NCBI GenBank assembly: GCA_018105865.1
Contig: CM030859.1
Location: forward strand, 5,884,443-5,948,442
Length of the DNA stretch: 64,000 nucleotides
DNA from: Metaphire vulgaris
Lineage: Eukaryota > Annelida > Clitellata > Crassiclitellata > Megascolecidae
Reading direction: 5' to 3'
This document shows positions 1 to 11,349 of this stretch, in pieces; positions within the stretch are counted from its first letter, which is position 1, and every line of letters begins with the position of its first letter. The notes under the pieces are model-generated. The model saw only the letters and a program-made list of their open reading frames with translations, was not told the origin of the DNA and did not search any database. Both the position numbers and the translations under genes were made by a program.

Positions 1-45
1 CCAACCATGATCAAGCCACATAAGTAAAAAGCGATATCGCACACA

Positions 46-2790
46 TCAACCACCACTTGTCAGGATAATACACTGATGTCATCCAAGTTGGTGACTGCTT
101 TATAGGTAACTTCTACAAACCACCAAACGATGCCTGGGACGAAAAAGCACTTCTTGTTGTTCTGGCCCACCAAGCTGTCTATGTCAGCGATTTCAACTGT
201 AACTACACAGGCTGGGGATGTCCCATACCCTAAGCAAATAAAAAACGCTTACTGGACTGGGTATCATATAATGGCTTCCATCTTGCCAAATCTCCTGACA
301 CCTTTCATTCAGCTCAGTTAAATGTGATTACAATCAGAACCTATGCTGTGTTCATCAAAGAGTGAACATGTATTACAAACAACCTGCACAGTTCTCCTCG
401 ATTTCCACACTCACAGCACCAAACATCACTAATACATATCGGGATACAGATAATAGTGATTTGAAATTGCCAAAAGCCTCGCTGGAATCTCAGAAAGAAT
501 GACTGGGAAGCGTTTACGACTACATTAAAAAAGAGTGCATTTACTATCCCATTGAAAATCATTCCAATTGATGACGTTTACAGTCACTTCCAAAAGGCAG
601 TGCTATTTGCTGTTTCAAGACTTCTGTCCAGTGTACACACTGGACAAAAATGCACTGCCCTACAAGAAGAATATGAGACATCCTGTGATCCAGACACAAT
701 CAAACACCTTTTGGAATCATTGAACGTTGCTAGAAGCAGATGGAAGGAGGTAACTGCCCAACTAAATTTTGTCATTCAAGTTGTTAAAGGCGGAGTCTTT
801 TCCATTGGTTAGATGCCTCGACTGTTCTACTGAAACCAAAAGACACTAATGTAACTGCAAACTAAATAGCCAGGCACCTACTAAAAGCCTCTCATGCTTC
901 AGCTGACAAATGCATGAAAAGAAAAGTTCATGACAAAAGAAGACAATAGCAAAAAGAGACAAAGTATTATCCACCAGCTGAACCAATCCCCATAACTGAA
1001 TTAGAGGTCGCCATTACAAGAGTGAAATCTGGAACAGCTCATGGTTACGATTCCATGCACACAGTTTCTAAAACATCAAGAAGTGGACAGGGTATCGAGA
1101 AATTCCAGGCCCTGCGCAGAGCGGAAACAGGCACCACAATTTTTTTTAGAAAACTCGTTAAATGCTTATAATGTCCTCAAAAAGGTTCCACGATATTAAA
1201 AAATATGCAAAACAAGGGTAAAAATGTGATGACATTTTTGGCTTATCTGATTTTTCAAGATGCAAAAGGATGTGCAATGCCTTCTTAGCCAACGCTCCCA
1301 GCATTCATAAATGGGCACCCCATTCACTCCTGGATAATGCACGAGGGAACTTTGACTATTGTTGCATACACGTCCTGGGATCCCCTACAATCACTGGGTC
1401 TCTGGGTATTTGTCCTCTTTATAGCCTGCAAAAGACATGTCAGTTGCTGCTAACCAAAGCCAAGCCCATCTCTTTACTGAGTTTAGTATTCAGGATGCTG
1501 GAAAGAATTCTGCTTAATCATCTCTCGGGAACAATATACAACTTACTTCCTCATGAACAAGCAGGATTCAGGAAAAATTGTAGCACAGCAGATCAAGTCC
1601 TTGCACTGTTGTTCATTGTAAATGGTTTTCAGGAAAGACTGAAAACTGGAGTCATCTTTCTTGATCTAACAGCAACTTATGACACCATCTGGCATAGCAC
1701 ATTGAACATTGCTAAACCTAGCTCATCTTCTTCCCTCATGATTTGTAAAGACCATACAGATGAGCCTTAAGAATAAGAGATTCGGAGTACATTTCAGCCC
1801 CAAGGCAGGCAACTGCAGACACAACTAATGGACTACCACAGGGAGCTGTATTATACCCAATACTTTACAACGCATGTACAGCGACCTACCAAGCACCAAG
1901 TCAAGAAAGTTCGTGTATGCTGATGACATAGCACCTTATTCCCAGCCCGGCAAAGACAGTGTGTTCAGTTGTCCACCTACACCATGTGAAAACCAACAGA
2001 TTGCTAGACGTCTGGATAAATGACAAACCTCTAAAGCATGAACCTAATCCAGCCTACCAGGTCTTATCCTGGACTGGACACTAACTTTCAAAAGATCACC
2101 TTACAACGATCATGGAATGTTGCTGACAAGAAATAATCTACTAAAAAAACTTGAAGGAACAAGCTGGAGCATGCAAGTCCAAACTTTATGCCAAGCATCA
2201 CTGGTGTGCTACATTTCAGCCAGATTCTTTGTCCTAGTATGGGAGAGATCAAACCACGCCCAACTAATTGACACCCAACTTAACGCAGCAACGTGCATCA
2301 TGTCAGGAACACTTTGACCCATGCCTACTGATTGGCTTACAGTGCTCTGCAATATTGCTCCAGCTCATATTCACTGAGTAAGGCAATCAGCAGCACTGCT
2401 GGCCAAGCTCTGAGAGGCTGAAGACCTACCAGTATACGAGGACGTATTCAACCCTCATTTTCAGTCTAAAGTCTCAGACGAGTGGCAATAGCACTGGATA
2501 AATGCAGGAGGTACAAATTCCCATTTGATCATAGATCTGACAAAGAGCCGGGGCTCAATCTCCTACGCTGGCAATAGACTTGATTGAACTGCTTGAGAAC
2601 CGGATAAGGCCTGCTAATCTGGCCAATTTCAAGAGATGAAAACTGCTGTCTAAGAAAGCAGGAAAGCGGTTTGGAGGAACTACATCAACTGAGTGACAAT
2701 ACCATACAATGGCTTGACCAAGCAAACATACGATGAATGAATGAACAGAGAACATGGTATAGTCAGATGGACAGAGGTCGGTGAACAAAG
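46..2790 (+). pseudogene. Jockey-like LINE ORF2 fossil
   Basis: Order of remnants: AP-endonuclease pieces (NFYKPPNDAWDEK near 110, SDFNCNYTGWGC near 188), linker 552-812, reverse transcriptase 1440-1740 (MLERILLNHLSGTIYNLLP, EQAGFRKN, FLDLTATYDTIW), GLPQGAVL near 1825, FVYADDIA near 1910, and a C-terminal stretch ending QLNAATCIMSGTL near 2315. Together they match the layout of Jockey-superfamily LINEs, which nick DNA with the endonuclease and copy their RNA in place. Frames change several times and stops are frequent, so it is long dead. The RT core YADD is still readable. It lies in intron 4 of the SR gene on the opposite strand. Clade assignment is from motif resemblance only. Confidence 0.75.
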
Positions 2791-3197
2791 ATCACTACAT
2801 CCAGGAACATTGCACATGCATAGGATTTCTTATGAGAAATAGTTTGAGACACAATCATCAAGGCAGATCTGAAGCATTTTGGCAATTTTGAAGGAATTAT
2901 GTTCAAGGACCATTAGCAATATGGGCTGCTTTAGACAAAGTGCAGCAGAACTATCACATCTGACCTTGAAAATTAATCTAGCCCCTGCATTCCAGATAGG
3001 TATTGATTTTTGCCAACTCCAGCTGATACCCATGTTCTATTAAGATTGTGACTGATCGAGGATGGACTAACTAAGCAGCAAAGAGCTAAAAGTTTGGAGC
3101 TAGATCACCTATAATATAAGGTATTCTCATGTTGATATTCACTCATCCTCGTCAAGATCATAATTGAGGTATGCATATAAACATTCTTCAAACTAAG

Positions 3198-4155
3198 TAC
3201 CGTATTTTCGCGCATATAAGATGCACCATTGCACCGTGTTATAAGATGCACCCGTGTATAAGACGCACCCGCGTATAAGACATAAGACGTGGGTTTTGAT
3301 GATGTGTGTTTTAAAAATTATGTCATAAAGTTAAAATAGACCTACATCAATAATTTAAACATCTAGCACTAAATCTGTATTCAGTAATCTGACCAATTAC
3401 AATCATCTTTCATTTCCATGTTGCTGCCGGCTGAGAGCAAGACAGACAGACAAAGGGAGAGGCACAAGGTAAAGTACAAGGTAAAGTTTCGCCAATCATC
3501 GATTTCGAGCTTTGGGCCCGGCGTTGATCTCCGGTATCAGGCAAGCAGCGACGTAGGTGGCTAAAGCCTTAATCTAGAGTAGTTTTGCCATTGCTTTCTC
3601 TAGACCCGCGCTTTATCTTCAAAGCCACAGCTGCTACTTAGTTACCACAGCCCTCTATCGAATGAAGGCTGAGTCGACCTTAGGGCTCCTGCAGGGATCG
3701 AACCCGCGACCTTCTGCTCCATAGTCCAGTGTTGTTACCACTCTGCTAACTTCCCGCCCTGACAGAGATAACCTTGAATTGGAAGGGCTTCCATCCACTG
3801 TCATGGACCATCATATAATGTCTACACATAAGTTGCTTAAATGTCTATTGTGGAATCTATTCGTAATTCTGATTAATCACAATCGTCATTCACTTAAAAG
3901 TCACTGCCGACAGAGAGAGTGAGAGAGAGAGACAGACAGAGAGATACTGACAGACAGAGAGATTGCCTTCTCTCCACCATTTCTGCTTGCATCTACTTGC
4001 TGTCTTGGATTTATTTATTGATGATGACTTAGATGCTAGTGTTTTGTGTTCCAAAAAATTTAGATAAGAAGCACCCGAGTATAAGATGCACCAAGCGGGC
4101 TAATTGTGTAAAAAAAATAGTATAACCAGCGTCTTATATGCGCGAAAATACGGTA
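3198..4155. mobile_element. TA-flanked DNA transposon (pogo/mariner type), non-autonomous
   Basis: The ends are perfect inverted repeats of about 24 bp (CCGTATTTTCGCGCATATAA and its reverse complement), flanked by TA on both sides. The subterminal parts repeat 'AAGATGCACC'-like units near each end. There is no transposase reading frame. It carries a SINE insertion at 3449-3759 and GA-rich tracts near 3915-3965. TA duplication and end structure fit Tc1/mariner-pogo elements. Confidence 0.8.
3449..3759 (-). mobile_element. tRNA-derived SINE
   Basis: On the minus strand the 5' end looks like a tRNA, with an A-box-like TAGCAGAGTGG (3748-3738) and a B box GGTTCGATCCC (3704-3694), spaced as in pol III promoters. 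It is followed by about 220 bp of unrelated body and ends in a short tandem tail (repeated CTTTACCTTGTA). No cloverleaf closes and the tail is LINE-like, so it is a SINE rather than a tRNA gene. It sits inside the TA-flanked DNA element. Confidence 0.75.
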
Positions 4156-4830
4156 ATAGCCATTGAGCCATGGTTGCTAGTGATGCTAATGCTAGTATCA
4201 AGGGAACAGCTTACTTAAATCAGGTGAATTGCATTTATTCATAATTTATACTGACTTTTATTTAGAATTTATGCCAGATATGCTCACTGAATTTGGCAAA
4301 TTCAGCAAAATCTGATGTTGCATTTATCCCCATGCCAGGGTTACATTACGACCCATAGCATGACATTATTATCAGAAATCAATCAAATCAATTTCATGAG
4401 GTCAGCTTGTAATTCAATTTTGGCATATAATAAGTTAACTAACAGACTAATAATATTTTCATCATTAAGAGCTATGAAATACTTTTAGTTGATACATTGA
4501 GCGACCACTAAATATGCCTAAAATACAATTTTTGCTGTGGTTTATCATGTTACAAAATAGAATGATAGCATAAATGATGTAAAAACTGGTCTCTGCATCT
4601 CACTGTCAATACAACCTGAACAATTCTAAGCAAATAATAACTAACCTGCCTTCTGAATTCCAACTTGATACATAAACCACCTTTCTTTTCAAGGTATATC
4701 ACTTTAAACTCAAATTCTTTATTCATGGATTTTCTGATTACTTAAATTTCCCAGTAAATCACTAATTCAAATGTATTCCACAAATACAACATTATGGATC
4801 TTATTCAAACACAGATCCTAAAATTCTTAC
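4156..4830. other. intronic DNA with no recognised feature
   Basis: AT-rich, with no ORF, TIR pair or tandem repeat I can support. It lies just downstream of SR exon 4 on the minus strand, in intron 4. I looked here for the next RRM2 exon and did not find it. Confidence 0.5.
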
Positions 4831-4900
4831 CTGCCAACTCACTTTAGATGATAAATTTTCAATAATCAGTCTATTTTCTGTCCTAGTTGGAGGACCATAT
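4831..4900 (-). CDS. SRSF4/5/6: SR protein exon 4: start of RRM2
   Basis: 70 bp. The first base finishes the Lys codon from exon 3 ([12 protein letters not shown]), then [12 protein letters not shown], ending in phase 0 before [25 protein letters not shown] is the signature of RRM2 in SRSF4/5/6, including its RNP2 (LIIENL). The conserved continuation DLKDYMR would be the next exon and is not in the window. The acceptor is TTTTTAG. A CR1-like LINE begins about 50 bp into intron 3, leaving just the pyrimidine tract and branch region. Confidence 0.92.
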
Positions 4901-4952
4901 CTAAAAATATACAACCAAGTGCATTAACAAGTGCTAAACTAATCAACAGCTC

Positions 4953-7245
4953 AGAACAGGAATGTTAAATATTCGCTCTGTGAATAAAAATACGGAGAAT
5001 GTTCCGGATCTTTTTACGGACTACCGGCTAAGCGTGTTAGCAATTGTCGAGACTTGGCACGAAGACGGAGATTGTGTTGCAGTGAAAAGGATTCGTGGAA
5101 TGGGATTCAATGTAATCGAAATGGCACGTACTATTACGGGCAAGACTTCGCTGGAAAATACCACCTTTACCAATCATAGAGGCATTGCCATAATCTCTAA
5201 GCCCGGAATCATCATCGCCAAGCTTGACACTAAGCTAAAACTTAAAACGTTTGAGCTTTTATGATGCAGAGTTGGCAGTGGTCATGCGTAATTTATAATA
5301 GCGACCATCTATAGGCCAGGATCACAGCGTGCCTCCGACCAATTCTTTGCGGAATTTTCCTCCCTACTCAAATCGCTCGTGACTTACAACAATCCGATAT
5401 GGATAGTGGGCGACCTAAACCTACACCTCGAGCCAAACACAGACAATGACAGTTGTGAGGTCAACTCATGGATACATTTAACTCGAGTCAATTCGTACGT
5501 GAGCCGACACACGACCGTGGAGGATTACTAGATGTTGACATCGCGTCTCACGACACTGAGCTTCATGACATGGAAGTAGCCGAGACAGGACTTACTGGCC
5601 ATAAACTAATCCACTGGTCGATCCTAGCCACTCGACCTCGTCCTGAGTATACAACGATATTGAGGAAGCGCTGGTCGTCCCTTAACAATGAACAGTTCAT
5701 TGAGCAGCTCAAGAGCTCCCCGCTTTGTACACCACTGGCTTCCAGCGACAGTGGAACAGCTACTGAATTGGCTGATCTGAATCACTCAGTTATAACGAAC
5801 ATTTTGGACGATTTAGTGCCGGTTAGAGAGATCTCCGTTCCGAACAGACCTCATCGGCGGAGACTTGAGAGGCTCTATCGGAAGAGGAATTCGAAGGGGT
5901 CGAGTAATGCGGCAGAGGCATATGACACTTGGCGTCGATCTCTCCAAGCTAACAGACGTCTTGTAAGATACAAAGGCCGACAATACAGGAGAAGTATTCT
6001 TGACTCGGACACGCTTGACCCCAAACAGATGTGGAGACATCGGGATAAGCTCCTCGGCATGCTGACAATGGTCTTCGTATGTCTACCGGCTTTTCTGCAG
6101 AGAAATTTCACCAACTCCTTGATGACAAAATAACTGCCATTCTGGACAGAACGTCTGACGCCGGACGTGCAAGTTACACAGAAGTCATGAGTTTCTCCCT
6201 GTTGGAGTTCCCTACTCTGTCGACTGCAAATGCCCTACTCTGTCTACTGCAGATGTTACAGCGATCATTCAGTCATTACCGAACAAACAGTGTAAGTCAG
6301 ACCCACTTCCCGTATGGCTCCTTAAAGAAGTCATAGACATGCTGGCTCCATTCCTCATGACGCTTCTCTCCACTTCTCTTAGAATGGGGGAATTTCCTGT
6401 CGTCATGGAAGCATGCGATAGTCCATCCGCGACTAAAGAAGCCTGGGGCCAACCCGGCGGATGTTACTAACTACCCTTCTCTGTTTGCCTGACCTCTCCG
6501 CAGCGTTCGACACTGTTGACCATGAAATAATTATCCGACGTCTTGAACTCACCTACGGAATCAAGGGTGATGTTCTTTCCTGGCTCTGGAACTATCTCAC
6601 CGGGAGAACGCAGTCAGTTAGCTGGAATGGTGTAATGTCTGCCCCTCAACCAGTCCACAGTGGCATACTGCAGGGGTCAGTACTCGGACCCCTTCTGTTC
6701 GGACTTCGGACCCCTTCTGTTCGGACCCCTTCTGTTCGTCCTCTATGTTGCTGAAATAGGAAAAATCCTCAGATCTTTCAGGCTGGCGGCGCACTCCTAC
6801 ACCGATAATGTTCAGATACATTCCTCATGCCTCCCTACTGAAATGGATCGGCTACGAGTCTGTGTCAGTGATTGCATAACCAAGATTAATCACTGGACTG
6901 AAGTCAACCCCCGGGAGCAGGCACTGTTCCAAATAGACGGTGCTCTCATTGTTCTGGCCAATGAAGCGCGCCTTCTTGGTGTGCTTGTTGACGAAGCGCT
7001 TACGTTCAATACTCACATCAGGGATGTTCCACGTACATCCTTCTATCAGCTCCAGCGGATTAGAGCGATCCGTCGGCACCTTCCTTTGACAGCAGTGATT
7101 CAAGTCGTTCGATCCTTTGTTCTTACAAGGGTAGACTACTGAAACAGCATCCTCCTCGGCATCCCGGATGTACAACTGAAACGCCTGCAGATGATTCTAA
7201 ACGTGTCTGCTCGCATGATGTACGAAGCTCGCTGGGGTGACGGGG
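4953..7245 (+). pseudogene. CR1-like LINE, endonuclease to reverse transcriptase, broken
   Basis: The endonuclease domain starts LNIRSVNKN and continues VLAIVETWHEDGDC (4962-5264); IYRPGSQ-like and GDLNLHLE pieces lie near 5310-5440, then THDRGGLLDV and a linker (5468-6133). The RT carries [12 protein letters not shown] near 6495, [14 protein letters not shown] near 6660-6700, a mutated YADD (YTDN, near 6800), and LTRVDY near 7140. A 16-bp duplication of 'CGGACCCCTTCTGTT' type near 6685-6735 disrupts the B motif. It ends abruptly at 7245 without a 3' UTR. The 5' edge is about 50 bp from the acceptor of SR exon 4. Confidence 0.85.
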
Positions 7246-7555
7246 GTCGCCTGAGACCATCGGAAATATGGGGTTACATAAGTCACAAAGACACAATTTT
7301 ATTTATTGGTAATTTAATTGTAATTAGAAATACATTTTGCACAAAATGATGTTACGCTTTCATTATGTTCAATTCCTAGCAATGAAAATGCATCCTGCAT
7401 ATCAGCTACAGTATTTTCCTTATGATTTTTAACAGTAGCAAAAGACCTATGAAAAAAAATAATTTGACAGTTGAGGGTTGCCACATCATCGGGAATTGAA
7501 TTAAAAGGGTCACAGCATCATGAAGGTTGAGAATTGCTGGCTTAGATAAAGTACT
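7246..7555. other. no recognised feature
   Basis: AT-rich stretch that separates the truncated CR1-like copy from LINE 3' fragments. It may be part of an inserted element, but I see no TIR or TSD. Confidence 0.4.
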
Positions 7556-8050
7556 CGGGTCCAGCTCGCTGTTTCTCCCCGTCAAAGACGACCATCTTTG
7601 TCAATAGATCCATCACTCGTGGGAATCCTATTCTATGGAACTTATTACCAGACGAATTGACTAAAGAAACAAAGCCTGATTCATTTGCAATGAGACTAAA
7701 GACACAGTTTATGGTGCCACTCCATCTTACCTTTCAGAGCTACTCCATCCTCTTATCTCTATCCCTGGTCGGCCATGTCTTCGGTCCACAACCAATGGTC
7801 TTCTCAGTGTGCCCCAAGTATGATCCTCATTGTTCCTGAAACGAGGTTTTGAATCAGTTGGCCCTATCCTTTGGAATGCTCTTGACGCCAGTATCCGTGG
7901 CTTAGCAACTCCTAATTGTATGGCCATCTTTTTGAAATGACTTAAAACTTATCTCTTTGTCAATATACAGTAATTTGCTGTGGGAGCACTTCTGAGAGAT
8001 TTTTCAGAAGAGGCGCTATACAAATATTTTGTTACATTACATTACATATT
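7556..8050 (+). pseudogene. two LINE 3'-end fragments
   Basis: The first piece (7590-7740) encodes a degraded C-terminus, GNPILWNLLPDELT then RLKTQF, typical of CR1-like ORF2. The second (7840-8050) reads RGFESVGPILWNALD and LKTYLF with one stop, followed by a 3' UTR containing GCGCTATACAAATA and a tail of repeated GTTACATTACATT. The 'GCGCTATA-AAAT' 3' UTR motif and short-repeat tail recur in most LINE copies of this window. Confidence 0.75.
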
Positions 8051-8424
8051 TAAGATCTCATATAAGTGTAATGTGTAAAGCGCTTCGCTAAGCCTGCCTT
8101 GACTATAGCTCTATATAAGTTGACATAGTGACAGTTCAGTCATTTAATAGCTGACATATCACTTACTTCATTGTAGTAGTGGTAGATTAATGTTTTCAGT
8201 TCATGGTGCTGTCACAAATTTCTATAAATCATTATAGACATTTCCTAGAAATGCACAACTGTGTGATTTATGATAGTTGATTATTGTCTATGAGGTTTGA
8301 ACATGACAAATTTGTTTGTACCAACCCAACCACTGTATTCAATAAATATAACTGTTCCAGATTACAGATGCTTTACAGTAAATCAGATTTTTTGGTGTTG
8401 TATGAAACCATTGCAGGGGAGTCT
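8051..8424. other. no recognised feature
   Basis: AT-rich intronic sequence with no coding frame or repeat boundary that I can identify. Confidence 0.4.
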
Positions 8425-8519
8425 AAAAGAGTTCGAAAAAGATAGATGACATAAAGATGACCTTGGTGAAATCCAAATGAAATAGCTACGATACTTGGGT
8501 CATGTGTGTCGGATGGTAC

Positions 8520-8692
8520 CAGGGCACGATTTGTAGGGGGAAAGCGGGATTCCCCCACAGCCCAACTGCATCCCCCCTACTGCTACATATCCCCACCACT
8601 ACATCCCCCCACTGCTACACTTCCCCAACAACTACATCCCTCCCAATCTCAAAATATTTTCCCCACAACTCCAGGTCACAAATCGCACCCTG
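8520..8692. mobile_element. hAT MITE with 8-bp TSD GATGGTAC
   Basis: Inverted ends CAGGGCACGATTTGT and its near complement (ACAAATCGCACCCTG) are flanked by perfect 8-bp direct repeats at 8512-8519 and 8693-8700. The 173-bp interior is a C-rich run of TACATCCCCCCACTGC-like units. The flanks (8480-8519 and 8701-8760) look like one split LINE C-terminal remnant (LRYLGHVCRM, then a basic tail), so the element probably landed in a LINE fossil. The 8-bp TSD defines it as hAT superfamily. Confidence 0.88.
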
Positions 8693-8889
8693 GATGGTAC
8701 AACAAAGATTGTTACATGTGTGCCTAAATGGCAGAATACAGGGACGGGAGTAGAAGAAATTGATGGGGCTGTCAGTGTGCGAAAGCATCGTTATGGCACT
8801 AAATAAGAAAGAAGTGCCCATTACTGTCCATTATCCTCACATTTTAAGGAGAGTAAGAGCATAAAAAGTCTGAAAAAAGTTGTTGTTGG

Positions 8890-9161
8890 ACTAGGCAGTT
8901 GACATTGTTGGGAGGGGGTTCTATTTTAGGCAATAGAGTTGATCATACCCCCAAATTTCTTTGTTTGGCACGGATGGTTAGAATGAGGAGAAAAAAGGCT
9001 AAACAATGACGTATACTCATCTTCTTAGCTCTCGTATAGCCTGAGATATAGCAAATTAAAAAAAGTTTTCATTTTTGAAGAACGTTTCTACAAAAAATAA
9101 TTCCCCGGTACGGTGATGGGGTCTAAAAATTTAATCCCCATTAAAGGGGTTAAAGGGTTAA
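8890..9161 (-). mobile_element. piggyBac-like element fragment (same family as 58484-59479)
   Basis: Read on the minus strand it starts TTAACCCTTTAACCCC and contains a diverged copy of the 350-bp unit seen at 58.6-59.4 kb (CATTGTTTAGC, then CCATCCGTGCCAAA-AAGAAATTT). The outer TTAA is at 9158-9161. The other end is missing. Confidence 0.6.
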
Positions 9162-9693
9162 TTTTCCAGTTATGTGCCTAAATGTTCCACTTACAGTATA
9201 AGCTGCATATTTGCCGCAGAAGTTAGGGTGTTTTTCAGGAAAAAAAGCTGACAAGCAAAAATAGGTTATCCAAAAGGATGATGATCCTGTGTAAATCTAT
9301 TAAATCTATGTCTATATTAGGTTAGGAAACTAGCAAAAAGCGCTATATGTGTGACAAAATTGCCACACATTTATGCAGAAATCACATATGCGGAATATGC
9401 GGAAGAATATATGGGACAGTAAATTTGTTAAAAATATGCGATCTCATTAAATCAGCAGCCCTAATTACTGAATCTAACATGATGTCAAATCAATCTGAAA
9501 AGTGCTATAGGGTCATAGTTTCATAGTTAGCTCTCACTTGTCATTTGTACGAGAATTGAAAAACATTAAACAGCAGTCAGAAAATTAAATAAAATGTACT
9601 CACAAAACCCAGCTTCAAAAAATTCACCCACTCTCCAAGAAACCAAAATACACAGACTAGTAGTAATTTATACAATTAGTCACTAACTAGAAC

Positions 9694-10545
9694 GATGCTC
9701 GCTTCGCTCGCGCTCGCAATGCAGGATAATACTATTGTGGAGAATTTGCATTTCTCGTCTATTGTTAGCAGCTTCTGGAATATACGGCGTCATTTCCACA
9801 CGTCTACGGGCAGTGTCGCCAGTGTGGGTTTTTCCAACCCAATCTGGTTTCTTTGGGCCTCGTTTGGTTGTTTGGTTTTTTTGGTGGAATCTGTTTTCGG
9901 AATCTTGCTTCGCTCGCAGTGCAGGATAATACTAATCCAATACCTATACCTAATACCCAATCATTGAATTCATGCTGAACAAAGTTTCAATGTTGTACAT
10001 ACGCCACTTAGCCAAGCTCTGCGCCACGTAACAATTAGGCCTATGTATGTTAAAATCACGCAACTGTGACCATTTGTGACGCTGTACACGTATTTTTTGT
10101 GTACGTTAAAATTGTGCAACTTCCTCAAGCTACGCCCACCAATGCATCGCGACGTTGTACACATTATGACGATGCAATGAACAATTGAACGTACGCTTCG
10201 TCAAACGCTTCTTCGAAGTTTCCAATAGCAAAGTCGTCTTCGATTCGCCCACCAATGCATCGCGACGTTGTACACATTATGACGCTGCAACGTACGCTTT
10301 GTCAAACGCTTCGTGTCACCGTTCACTTTGCGAAGCCGTTCGCTTGGCGAAGCGAACTCGCCTAAGGTTCCAGAACGACCAACCAGAACGCTCACCCAGC
10401 CAACCAATCAGAACGCTTGAAGGTAACGAATGAGAACGTCACACAGCCAACCAATCAGAACGCTCACACAGCCAGCCAATCAGAATGCTTGAAGGTAACA
10501 GACATACAGAGCAAGGATCTTAATATTATAGATATATATTTTCTC
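9694..10545. repeat. interspersed repeat with CGCTTCGCTCGC head, copy 1
   Basis: It starts CTAGAACGATGCTCGCTTCGCTCGC and ends with a CCAATCAGAACGC-rich block followed by AGGATCTTAATATTATAG. The same head and tail recur at 34714-35003, which lacks most of the middle. An internal direct duplication (about 10133-10185 and 10248-10300, CCACCAATGCATCGCGACGT) gives a tandem period near 115 bp. There are no inverted ends or TSD, so the class is unknown; a Helitron-like or foldback origin is possible. Confidence 0.6.
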
Positions 10546-10838
10546 TGGTGATGCTAAGTACTTTGAGTACCAAGCAAAAATTTTCAACCATCAAAGGAAA
10601 ACCACAAAAAGATAAATGTACTTTTGGTAAATTTTTGTTCTTGATGCCCTACAAAGTAAAATGCGCATAAAATAAACATATTTGACCAACCACTTTACCA
10701 ACCACTTTGACTTCACCCACACACTTCATCTGCTATAGTGATAATTCTACTACAGCTCCACTGGCCACATAATCATGGTCTCACAAATTAGGCAAAGGAG
10801 ACGAATGACAAGGAGAAAGAATTGAAAATGCAACTAAC

Positions 10839-11179
10839 TAAGGTTGTTAAAACCGCTGGTTTTAAAGAACCATTTAACCACTCAAAAAAGGACCGGTTAA
10901 CCGGTCATTAGCGGCAACCTAGTGTCGTGCCTACATCAAAGCGCTTTGATGTTGCTGGCACTGAGGCAGGCATCCTCCGTGGTTACTTCAAGGAGCTTTG
11001 AAGTTGCCGGCATCCTGCATGGCTACATCAAAGTGCTTTGATGTTGTCGGTGCCTATGCCGGTGTCCTGCGGCCCACACCAAAGCATTTTGATGTTTTCA
11101 AATTGAAATGATGGTTAACTGGTCAAGGTTAAAAGGATCGGTCCTTGCTCTTGGGACCAATTAACCGTTTACAACCTTA
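10839..11179. mobile_element. hAT MITE with 8-bp TSD CAACTAAC
   Basis: The ends TAAGGTTGT...ACAACCTTA are flanked by perfect 8-bp repeats at 10831-10838 and 11180-11187. The 341-bp interior contains four spaced copies of an imperfect palindrome (CATCAAAGCGCTTTGATG and variants near 10931, 10983, 11022 and 11072), each able to form a hairpin. Subterminal GGTTAACCGGTC-like motifs occur at both ends. It lies 62 bp from SR exon 3. Confidence 0.9.
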
Positions 11180-11241
11180 CAACTAACTAAGATAAAACCA
11201 ACAACTTTAAGCCTAAAGCACTCTTATTTTAAAATATTTAC

Positions 11242-11349
11242 TTTTCTCTCCCTGCACGACTGCGCTGAAGACCTGGCTCAAAACCCCTTTCTCGATCTCT
11301 ACGAAGGTCCTCTCCATGAGGTGTTCCTCGCGCATGTTCAACAATTACT
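11242..11349 (-). CDS. SRSF4/5/6: SR protein exon 3: end of RRM1 and hinge
   Basis: 108 bp. The first base completes the split Arg codon; the frame then reads VIVEHARGTPHGEDLRRDRE and on through GFEPGLQRSRAGRE to a split Lys codon. VIVEHARG is the diagnostic last strand of RRM1, and the basic Gly/Arg stretch is the usual linker to RRM2. The acceptor is TTTTTTAG and the donor GTAAAT. It lies 63 bp from the hAT MITE that ends at 11179. Confidence 0.92.

Noticed and set aside
3694..3759. tRNA gene on the minus strand (A and B boxes)
   Set aside because: Acceptor and anticodon stems do not close, and 220 bp of extra body plus a tandem tail follow, so it is a SINE head.
4156..4830. Possible exon 5 of the SR gene (rest of RRM2)
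   Set aside because: Looked for DLKDYMR and ADAH codons on the minus strand; nothing matched with splice signals.
8561..8660. Short spaced C-rich repeats (CTACATCCCCCC) as a CRISPR-like array
   Set aside because: Units are irregular, lie inside a hAT MITE, and the genome is eukaryotic.
9695..9967. 90-codon hydrophobic frame as a membrane protein
   Set aside because: It lies in an interspersed repeat and overlaps another frame equally open; no homology or context.
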